From assembly GCA_017562135.1 (NCBI GenBank), contig QEYB01000290.1, forward strand, positions 744,001 through 808,000: DNA of 64,000 nucleotides. Direction: 5' to 3'. The notes beneath the pieces are model-generated. The model was given only the letters and a program-made list of their open reading frames with translations. It did no database searches and was not told the DNA's origin. The stretch is from Dipylidium caninum. Taxonomy: Eukaryota; Platyhelminthes; Cestoda; Cyclophyllidea; Dipylidiidae. The translations under genes were made by a program, and so were the position numbers. Below are positions 11,901-23,900 of this stretch, in pieces (the stretch's first letter is position 1; the number at the start of each line of letters is the position of its first letter).

Positions 11901-14900
11901 CCTTTCTGTTCTTTAGGTGGACGTGTCGGTCGAAGAGCTGAAAAAGATTCGGTGAGTAACAGTTCATTTATAAGATAGTTTTTGACATTGCCCCCAGGTT
12001 GTGGTGCCACTCGTACCTAAACTCCTTTCCTCCTCTCCCCCCCCCCCGCCGCCTCCTCCTCTTTTCCCTCCTCTTCCTTGCCCTCCTCCTCCTCTTCAAA
12101 ACGACTTCCCTGACTGTTCCGTACACCTTCGCTGCATTGTTTCTCCCCTATTCCTTCAAGGGGCTTGGTTCATTATCCCTTCTTCACCCACTTAGTAATA
12201 AGTGGGCAAACAATTGGCTATTTTGTGTTACTTAGACCGTTCTCCCAGGTTACGATTCCCAGACAATGTGTTTTTTCATTGCAAGATCAGTTTATAGGAC
12301 TGTAAGAATCCTCTCAAATTCACTTACTAACTTTAAATCTCCTTTCATCTGACATTAAACCGATTTATCTCGTGGAAACGGATGGATAAAAACGCACCGG
12401 AACGGTTTTGGTACTTCATAACCCCTATAGTTGTCTAGGAATAAACTTGAACACTTTACTCTCAGTATTTTTGTCCTATTTTTTCTCTGCCCTTTGAGGC
12501 TACTGTGTGGTCCACTTTCCTCACGAAATACGCTCTTACCTTGTCATGAAATTGTTAATTTTCGCGTAATATAATTATTATGAAGCGTTTAAATTAACTC
12601 CAGACAAGGGAGAGATTTGGAGCGTTAGCTCGATAGTTAAAACAGCAAGTTGGCTAATTCGTGTCGTTTATTCACGCCAAATTTTACCTCATTCGCTGAT
12701 GTTTTCACAATTGGAACTGTTTCGTTCCTCTATTGGGTCTTCTTTTCAAAGGGGAGTTCTTCACTGTAGAATCAATTATTTAACATTAAATTTGTCCATT
12801 AAAGAGTCCCAATACATTGCCTTTGGCTTTCCTTGTTGAATACGAGTGGTAGATTTTGATTCTGCTCTCTTTGCTACTTATCATCCTGGTCAGCTGCTTA
12901 ATTACTTTGACGCTGATTTGAATTTAATTCGTGTTTTCGACTTAGGGCCAAGAGTCCGTTTCTCGAGGCCATGGAACTTCGTTCCGTTTTGGTCGAGATA
13001 AGCAAGCATTAAGTCTAAAAGTCATAACTAATGCTTTGCATCGTCTAAAAGGACTTCAACTTCACGAAATGCTACTACCTTTCGTTCCGATAAGGAGCAA
13101 TTGCTATCGTTAAAGAAAATGTTTGACATCTGCGGAAATGAAGTGTTGTATGTTAATAAAGAGATGATATGTGGAGGCTGGAAAATAAATCTGCCCTTAT
13201 ATAAAAAACACGCTCCCACACCTTTTGCATGAGGATTTCCTCTGCAGTGCATTCAAATCAGACTGTTGTCTAACTGTTAAGCGTGAATATAATCGGTTTT
13301 CTTCGACTTACACTACCACCACCACCATCTTTATTCCCAGCTTTTGGGGCGTTATTTGCTTCTTTTTCCATGAAAAGAGGAGATGAAGGATGATGAAGAA
13401 GAAGAAGAGACCTACGTTGTGCTAGGTCTGACGGACTGGAGACAGGTTTACTCGTTAGGTGAGAAGTGAAGAGGAATGAGTTGGAGTGGGATAACATGGG
13501 ATGGAATGGGATGGGATGCCGATCTCTATCTGCAAATAATTGGAGCGCATCGTGAGAACTCGTGGGTCAGGAGGTCAGCCGTGACCAAGTGTGGAGACTG
13601 CGGAGGTTAAGGTGGAATGTTTGGCCGCGTGGCGTGTTTCGTGGATGCGTTTCATGGAAGCAAACGTCACTTCTTGTCGGATGGCGTGAGAATGGCACGA
13701 TAAAGTGGTAATTGGAGGTGAAGGTGAGGTGAGGTGAGGTGAAGCTGCAAATGGATGGATGGTGGGAGGATGGTGTTGTTTGGCGCTTGGACTACAGGTC
13801 AGTTGAGTCTTTTGGGGAGGAGTTTGCGTACTGCAGTGGTGCCTGTGTCGACGAATGGCTCGGGAAGGCTTCTGTATCTGTCCGTCTGTTTTTATAGAGA
13901 AGTGCCCGAACTCATTTTGTCCAGGTTATATTTGTAATACGCTTTGACCGCACAAAGTGGCTGCGGTGGAGCAGCAATCATGGAGGATTTTGTGTTGCCT
14001 GAGATGTTTATGCGTTTCCTCTGTTAATCCATTTCGAAGTTAAAATATACAGCATATAAAGGGGGAAAGAAAATGTCAACTTTTATACTAAAATCAAAAA
14101 GAAATAAAGACGCAGAGGGACAGATAATTCGAGCAAGTGACGCACTATTGATAGATGTGAATAAAAAAGACATGTATATTTTAAACTTCATTTTCCCCAC
14201 TGGTGAGGCCAGCATGTCATTTGTCAGTCCCTTAGATTACTGCCAAACACGGACGCTCATATGATTTTAAAGCTATCATTTTTGAAACAGAAGCCCTTCC
14301 TTTGTCAACTTTTTGACCCCATTTTAATCGTGCCATATTAGGTATATCCTTTGGTTACTATTCGCCTGACCTCTTCAATTTACTCCCTTTTAAAGTACCC
14401 TTTTTCTCTCAAAATCGCACTATCCGCTTTTAACTTTGCTACTTTCTGATTTTCCGAGCTTTTTTTCAAAGAAGTATTTATTCTAAATTTTCCGACATGG
14501 CTTTGTTGAGACAACTGTAAAAATTATCATTAAAAGATAAATAGAAATTTCAGTGTTCGCAAATATACCATTCCAACCTTCTTTCTGTGTTTCAATAAAG
14601 CCATGCCGTACACAAACTTTGTCAAAAAAGGATGAATGGTAAATCCACCCGTCTGTAGATTATAAAATCACCCACGTGTTCCTTTGCCGCTTTCCTGTTT
14701 ACCGGCGGGTTCACTTTTTTCGGTTACTCTATTCCCACTGCCTGGATAAATACTCCCCTTAATTTGGAGTGCTTTATTTTAATAAAATGTTGATTTAAAC
14801 ACCTTATTGCTTGACACCGATTTTCCTCACCTTCCTTGTCCGCCTATTAATCTTATTTTGAAGGTAGACAAGTTATTCTCTGCCGGCAGGAGTCCTTTTG

Positions 14901-17900
14901 ATTGAAGTCAACTCAAAGATTTCACTTCGTTATTTGATTTGGGAAAATCTTACCCTATTTTTACCAAGTCGGTATGTACGGTGGTGTAATGGTTGACCCG
15001 ACTGTCGTTATTTTTGTTAAAATCTTGATTTCAACATTCACGGCATGTGTGCCTGCTCCTTAAGTGTGTATTCCACAAATTCTGGCTTGAAAACCTCGAG
15101 GAAATCGAGATATTCGTCCATTGATGATCTGAAAACCCTGATTATCCGTCAAAACGGCAGCAGTTAAGTGATTTGATATTCCCTTGAAAGAAAAAGACTA
15201 CTTTTAACAATACTAACTCGAATCGTTTGCTTGGGACCATTACAAATCCACATCTGTCTCGAAAAACCGATCCACTCTGTGACGTGGTTAAAACAGGACG
15301 GAGAATTGGAGGAAATAGATGTGATTTGAAATGTTAAAAGTGGAATAGTTGCTCTATGTAGCCTTGCTCCACTTCTGTCTCGTGAAATGTTCACTTATTT
15401 ACACGCATCTTTCTGCCCTTTTGAAGCTCCTTCCAATGTGAGATGATCTTCTTTCGATGGAAATAGTAATGAGAGTACAAGCTGTGAATGCAGAGGCCGT
15501 GAACTACTTCAGAATAGTCTAAAATATTGTCGATGTTTTACTAAGTGGTGTAAATGTGTTTTATTAACGCCCCGCGCCCATTCAACTGCCTTCTCAAATG
15601 CCAAACTATGCTCCTGACGCTTTTATAGTACAATACGATTGTCCTCTCCAACGTCATCCTATAAATCTCCTTTCACTACCGGTCGCTTTGTTCAAGTACC
15701 CTCGATTGGTAAAGCCTCTTTCGCACTACCACCACCACCTTCTGGACTTTCCAGTATACCCAAGCATTTATGACTCTTGTTCTTCGCAATTTTGAAAATA
15801 TCTATGATTATAGACAAATTTTATTACTGGTTTGTGTTGTTAGCAGCAACAGTTAATAACTCAACTCACTTGTCTACTGGGCCATCGCCTAGCGTTGATG
15901 AGAGCCAAAGTTATGCGGAAATCGGGTGGGTATATTTTCCCACTACCTGACATCTTTAAGAAGACAAACATTCAATTTTCCAACACCTTTTTGTGATTAT
16001 TATTTAAATATCCATTAGTGACACAGGAGATGTTCATTAGGAGAAGTTTTAGGCAGATATGTCTCTCAGGATGTTTCTGAATATGAGTGGATACAGTTGT
16101 CGTTTGGGTGATTTGTGCCGCCAGCAATGAATTCGGTGTCGTAAATGCCAACGCCTGTGTTAGTCTGCGTCACCAAATATAACTTTTTTTCGAAACATCC
16201 GCGTTTTCGTGGATGCTCAGGAGCGGCGTGCACACACATGCCCACAGACAGACCTACTGTCCCTCGTCACACCTCATGCCGCTCTGTCTCCCCACAGGGC
16301 AACCTACTGCTCCGCTACGGACAGTCGTTCTAGGCTGGTCCGCCCTGTCGTAAGAAGACAGTGCAAGTGTGGCATGAAAACGAAGTGTCGAGATGGAGGC
16401 CTTTACTGTCCTCTTTCGGTCGCCTTCAAGGGCTTCATCGTCGCCCAAGTCGCGGACGTCGCACATTGGGCATCTTAAGGCTTTGATGCGGCCCCTTTTG
16501 TCGTCCTCGTGTGGGAAAGCCCTTTAAGGCCTCGAGTTAGTTGGGCTGTGGCGAGACATCTTTGGAGTGCAAGAGTTTATCCACAGTTTCCCTTCCTTTT
16601 TCAACAACTCGGTAAAGGCACTTCCAGGTGCTATAGTTTACAAACAATGGTGATGTGGAAGTAGTTGAAGTGATGAAAGGGAAACAGTTGAGGAAAGGTG
16701 AAACGTTGATTGAAGGTGCCACTGTTGCCCATCTGTATTGAGAAGCGGACATTGTTCGGACAACACGGATCAAATGCCTGGGTTTTTTGTTGGGTAAAAA
16801 CACCGCGGCACGTATTATTTGTTACTTTCTTTTTAACTCAGTTTTGAATGTTGGAAATACGCATTTGGCGTATTTTATAACTACAACCTCTATACGTATC
16901 TACTTTTAGCGACCAACTAGTAATTTGACCGGGCCAGGGCTCCAAATTTCCCATTTGACACGTCTACACGCCTGTCTGTCTCGCCCCGTCAACGTGTCCT
17001 TCCACGTTCAATTAAAGGGCACTGAGTAAATAAAGGAGTTTATTTGACCCATTATAACTTCTTTTTTTTCTCCGGACCAGATAATAAGCAAGCTAATTTG
17101 GCACCATAGTAACAGCGAATTGTGGTTGTGTTGACTGCCAAAAATATTTGGATTCTATTCCAGGTTATGTTGTGCTACCATGGGACATTAATTGTGAGTG
17201 TGAGCATTATTACTTCCGTTTGTGAATGTGTCCTCTTTTTCTTCCTCCTTCGACGTCATCTGACAAAAGCTGAGCTCTGTGAAACAGTAATTACCTCCTC
17301 ATGGGACGTTTTTGCCCTTTGAGTTGTTTTGTTTGACTCCTATTCGAATGGATTCTAGACTTATTTTTGTATACAATGGGGTAAGTTCCCTGCTAACGGT
17401 ACTAGAGTCCTCTGTTTCTCTACCTGAAGGTTCTCTTCATCCCTGTGACAATTTTCGATGTATCACATGCATTTTTGGCGCATGTTTGGCTCTCTATTTT
17501 TGTTGATTGATGTATATATTACTGACGCAACAAATTAAGTAAAACAAAGTTTATTTACGTTCATTTACGTCATCGCATTACATATGAATTTCAACAGGGA
17601 AGGAATGTTATAGAAGCCTGTACGAATTCACTGAGAGTGTTTGGTTTGGTGAAGGTACAGTTTTTGATAGAACGTGCAGAAAATGGTTTAAGAAATCCTA
17701 AACAGGTGATTTCTACCTTTCTGATGAGCTACGTTCTGGGCGGCTGTCTTTGCTCGACGACGATGTTGTTGAGACCATGTGGAGGGACGATTTTTTTTCT
17801 GACAATTTCAGAGACATTATGTTATTCTTTGACCAGTTCTCTTAAAATTATCCTCCTTATACTGCCAGGTATTTTAAAGTAGCCTTCATTTTCTTCAAAC

Positions 17901-20900
17901 ACTTTCAGTTGTTCCTTCCTCTTCTATTCTAAATCTTGCAGCTTTCTTGAAGGTCTTATCCCCTGTCAATGAAGTGAGGTACGGGATTTTTAGCTTGTAT
18001 ATCCTCACATCAGTTCTTGGTTCCGTCGGGTACCAGCTGATTTCTCAAAACTTGGTCAACACCACCCTTTGCCACGTGCTTCGGACTTGACGCTTGAAAC
18101 TGCTCATTCCCATTCCTTTATCTCCTCACTTGTGTGTTAGGTCTTTTTGTGCCTTACAGTCATGAACGGGTGCGCAACCTAATCAAACCGTCGCCGCATA
18201 CCACACTGAATGACCATCTCTCTCTCGCCCTGTGGTTTGCGGCCCGCGGCACTGGGCGTCTTCTCTGTAGTCAAAATTGCTCTTCCGCATCTCAGTGCCT
18301 CACCTACACGTCTCCTGCTCGGGTCAGTATTCTTACTCCTCCCTTTCTTTTACGCCCACAAATGGGAACAGTCGGTATGGAAGTGGTATAAAACCCAGAC
18401 TGTTCTTCAACCTCCTCGTTGACAAATCACAAGGAGGAACGTGTTGAAATGTAATTTTCTGTTGTAATGGCACTTTGACGTTGAGGACGGGAGTTCTTCC
18501 CACTCCGTTTTTTCTGATGCAAAATTGACGTTGTGGTGCTAATGACACCTGTCTAGTCGTCCTAATCCATCAGTTGATCTTAACATCATTAAGGTTTTGG
18601 CAGTTAACTTTAAAGGAAAATTCTTCAATCTCATAAGATAAGCATGCCATTTAAACACCTGAAAGAGTTTTTTTCGGTATTTGCAATAAAAGTACTAAAG
18701 TGGAACTAAAAGCTTGCAAAATTTGCCTTAATTGAAGGTTTTGTCTGATATGGACCCTTCACTCCGCTATTTGGCGGTAAATTTTTTGACTTTTTTGGCA
18801 TGGTTACATGCATTACCGTCTGTGAGACTCATCAGCTAGTTTCAAAACAGTCACTTTTTGGTGGGGCGATAATCTGGTTAGCCCCTCCCTCTTGCTCGGC
18901 TCCTCGTGGACATCTTCCTTCACTGTGAATGTTAACTGGGGGTGGAAAGTATGATTCTCGCGCTATTCGTCAACTTTGACTGCAATTAATGGTTTTTGAG
19001 TAAACGAATCTTCTTATTCTCGTTTCCACTTTACCATTTGCCCACATGGAAGAGGTTGTAATCAAAGGGTAATGAAGTAGATCCTGTTAAACATTAATGA
19101 GACCTACAGTGTTAACGTTAATGGCGCTGTCTTGGCTTTCTTCTTAGATTTCGGCTTCTGTTGCTAATTTCGAGGGAATTGGGGAGACTGGCTGAATGAC
19201 TATTGAGGTCACTGTATCAGGTCTGCGGGAAAGTCCTGACCATTTCTGTGGCAAAAATTTTCGACATGTAGCACATGTTTCTTTGGCGCATATTTGACTC
19301 TATTTTTCTCGTTTTATCACTTTATTTACACATATTTCACTAACAGAAGCTAATTTCTCGAGAGTGTTTGTTTGGTGAAGGTGTAGCGAAAGATTGAACT
19401 TTCCGGCGATGTGGAGCAAAGTTAATTTACAAAAAAAAAACTATTTGGAAATGGGATTGTGTTCTCAAGAGCCACATGAGCCAAAATAAAACTCGCATCC
19501 CGTTTAAAGAAATCATCGGTATTTACAATAAAAAGTATTGCCAAAATATGCCTTGAAGGGTTTTGTCTGATATTGAGCTTTTCATTCCTCTCTCTTTGAC
19601 GCTTATGAGTAAATCCACGGCCTATTATTTTCCTTGGTAAAATTTTTCTTAATTGTTTGACATGGTTATATGCCTGACCGATTGAGAGAGCGAGAATTGT
19701 CGGCTAGTTTTAATGGACAATCTCTACTGACGGCCGCTTCCCACGTGATAATTTAACTGGAGGAATTTGAACTGCAGAAGGCTTTCCATGCTTGTTCAGA
19801 CTTTTGGCTGAGCCTCACCCTTTCCCCATATTGCCCACTATCATCGACAAATGCATACCTCTTCATTATGCTTTAATCCAGTTTTTCACGATCTACTATC
19901 TTACTTTGAATTTAAAGCTGCCATCTCTCATACCTCAACTTTTTGTCGGTCAAGACACGCGCACTCGCTTGCCTCGACTAAACTTTTAGTGCTCCCGCAA
20001 TCCACATTTGCCACTCCAGCTCTAGCGAACGCTGTTTTTTCGTTTATCCTTCAAACCATACTGTTGTGATGAGCTAAGTCGTAAAAGTGTGCGCGATATA
20101 TGTGATTCGATTAGTCCTCCTATCGTAATTTAATGGAACTTTCTGTTTGCATCGTATTCCAAGTCAATTTCGCCTGATAATCCGCATTCGCTTGATTACT
20201 AAGGTATTTTATGCAGGTAACAGTGTGATTTTCTTCTTAACCTTTCTATTACCACAACGTGGAACATCAATTTAGACCACTCAACATTCACCGCCTCTGG
20301 GAGTAAATCGTCTTTCTGGTCAAACATCCTTGTGCCGTCTGTGAGCTGTTTAACCACGACTCCACCTATTTCCATTCAACAGTCAGGAGCGGTGCATGGC
20401 ATTATGTTCGATTCACATCACTTCGACTTCCATACTGTTATATGCAAAATTTGCGTAGGAGTTGGAAAACCTCCTCATTTGAAACTTACTCCTGTTTACT
20501 CTCCACCTGGGGAGTAGTAAAAAGTGGGGACTGCGTTCTTGTCACCGTCATTCACACTCCACCACCATTGCTTACGAAAGCTGGTTTCCTAGCACTTGCC
20601 ATTCATTTCTTGCCCATCCTCGCCCTTCAACCTAATCACCATTTACACTCGCATTGGCTGCCTACTCTTCGCATCTTTGGCTTACATCGATCACGACTAG
20701 GTTTTCACTTTTTTTACCAGAGTTAAATAGCCTGATGTTGTCATTACCTTAAAATCTGTTTCGTCATGTTACAATGGACATGCCTGTCCTCATAACTACT
20801 CCCGACCACGCGGATGATTTTGCCCAGACTACTTTTTACCTCATAAACAATCCACCGCCTAGCCCAGACGATGTGATTTCCCTTCGGCGAGTGGTCATTA

Positions 20901-23900
20901 ATCGGGAAAAAGGATTAGTTATGCGCTCTACCTGCCCTGATTCCCCTCATAAAGATAAGAGATTGACTGCAGCGGTGCAGGTTATCATAACCCCGGTTAG
21001 TTTAGTCACTACAGCTTGTCTGAAAGTCATAATGCCCAGAACACGGTCTTACTCCGGCCATAGCCATTATTTGCCCATACCTTCACTTACCCCGATTACA
21101 TGCCATTCGTGGTTACAAAATAAAATATTAATAGTTGTGCTTTGCTATGCCTTATTTATTTTCCTTTACCGGTTGTGGCCATTAAGTATTTACGGCAGAT
21201 ATTCGGTTACGTACTGGTATCTTCTAGCCGCCTATGGGGAGTTTGTATGTATTTTTTCAACAAATCGAGTATACCAACAACAGTTAGCATACTCGAGCTT
21301 CTACCGAGACATTTTAATATCCCACCTCCCTATCATAATTACACCAGCCTTTATCTGATTTATTTGTCTGCACAAGGTCATAACTTTTCTCATCTCCGCC
21401 TTCGTTAGGCCTCTGTAGTACTACAACCCCCTTGTCCGCGTGATACAAACTCTGTTAGTCTTCGTTGAAGCCATTTTTCTTGTTAAAAAGTTGATAAACC
21501 CAAACGCCATCCATTTTACATGTATTTGCGTCTTTGTATCGTCACATTTTACCACGTAGTTCTCATCGCAAGTGGATTCGAATAATGATTTTTGGAGTAG
21601 GCCATGACCGCTTTCTCCAATTCTTTCATCTTCTTTTTAGGTGCTGCTGACAGGCTTGGGTGCGGACGAGCAGCTTGCAGGGTACTCACGTCACAGAAGT
21701 ATATTCAAGTAAGTTTTCTTCTGAGATACGCAACTGGCGCCCGTTCCCTTCTCCATCCACCTAAAAAATGTTTCAAAACAGTCGTGGGGCGATAATCGGG
21801 GTAGACCCTCACTCTTGCTCAACTCCTCGTGCACATCTTTCTTTGACTGCAATTACTAGCTATTGAGTAAACGAATCTTCTTATTCTCCTTTCCATTTTA
21901 CCGTTTGCCCACACGGAAGAGGTTGTAATCAAAGGGTAATTAAGTAAAGTCATAAAGTTTATCGACCTTGAGGCAGAAATTTCTGGTAGGTCTGACATTT
22001 TTCATCCTCTCGTTGCTATGATACTCACTTCCAAACTAAGTATTCTCTTCATGAAAATGTGAAAATTGACGGGTTCGGAATTTCATAATACATGCCCCGA
22101 TCCTTAGTTTCATGACTTCACCCGCCTCTCGATCGTATTGAGGCAGTTCGAAAAGTGCCTAGTAATGAAAAAATCGCAACATGTACCTCCATTCTGGTGT
22201 ATCACGACGTTGATGCTTTCAATGACCCCGAATTTACACTGTCCTATTGGAGAGATGTGGCGCAGGATAATTTGAATTTCATATTGCGATCTGGATCTCG
22301 TCTGTGTGTATTCAATTCTCCGCCGTTCTTCTTTCGCGTTAGCCTCTAACGCGATCATTCCTTAACGCAACTAGTATTAAACCCTTTTAAATCGCAATCC
22401 GACGCTTGTTAACTCGTCTTCAGACAAAGTAACTATCCGTCTTTAGTGTAATAGCGGGCGGAACGTAGGACTTAAATACTAATGAGTCTTTTTATCTGCT
22501 TTTCAGTCTATTGGCCTGGGAAGCCACGGAAGACTAGGTGATAATAAGTTTTGTGGGAGGATAAATAACCACTCCCTTCAATTTGACCGAAAAACTAGCT
22601 GCTAGAGATTTACACGATAAATTTTCCTTTGATTTTTTTATTTATCCTTCTCATCAGGGAGATGAAGGAATTTGGGATGTCGGAGGAAGAGGAGGCCTTC
22701 CTTTATTCTAAATTTTCTGATAAATATCCACTTGCTAATTCCCGTCAGTTTTGTGTTGTTTTCCAGCTACCTTTAACCCTTCCATTAAGTTTTCCCTACC
22801 AAATTGAGGTACGTAGCAGACGTTTACTTTAGGCAAAACCCTGTAAACTTTGTTGAACTTCAGCCCCGATGAGTTTCATCTAGTAAGTAAATCGAGTTTG
22901 TCTCCCTGAAGTCTCTTCGAACAGGTCCATTCTACAATTCCTTTCTACTGATCCCCAGAATAAGTAGATTTACATTTAGCACTCGTCATTAATCCTTGAA
23001 AAACGATATCAAATGACTTTCATTTCCTGTTTATCTGCAATTCGACTTCGACAATCCAACTACTTTGGCCAACTCCCATTGCAATGTTAAATTAATGTAT
23101 GGAGAAGTAACTTCAACCATTTGGATCCGTCTTTTGATTCACCAGATTGTTTTAATTTTCTCGCCCTCTCCTTGGAGTAACGCTTCACTTTTTTAACACC
23201 TTTGAAAATTTTCCCTCAGGAAAACGATGTTTTGTATTTGCCCCTATTTTGCCTTTAGTTAACCTTCTTCCCTCTACATTAATAAAATACTTTTCTTTTC
23301 GTGTGATTATGAGGACTTTTTCGGTTTACGTGAACCTTCTATGCGTCTTATTGCTCTCGACAATTACAGTTTGACGCCTTTATTTCGATCCGTTCACATT
23401 AAGGCAGTGTGGGGTATTCTCAAAGTCACAGCTTACAAATTGAGGTTTTTCTCTAGTTTGGTATATTAAGACAACTCCTTCCGACGGAAAAATTTAGTAT
23501 TGTGATTCATTCTACTTTGATTTCCTCTGTTAAAGACCTATGTAGAATTCACTAATCTCCATGATGTCTTTGGCATGGTTCCTTGGCTTTTGATAAGAAG
23601 AGGTGGAGATGCTGACGGCTCTTCTGCATTGCAATGTCGAATTACACCTCAATCGCCACCACATTTATTCTTAGCTTCTGAGGCACTATTTGCTCCTTTT
23701 TCCATGAAAAGAGGAGATGAAGGATGATGAAGAAGAAGAAGAGACCTACGTTGTGCTAGGTCTGACGGACTGGAGACGGGTTTACTCGTTAGGTGAGAAG
23801 TGAAGAGGAATGAGTTGGAGTGGGATAACATGGGATGGGATGGGATGCCGATCTCTATCTGCAAATAATTGGAGCGCATCGTGAGAACTCGTGGGTCAGG

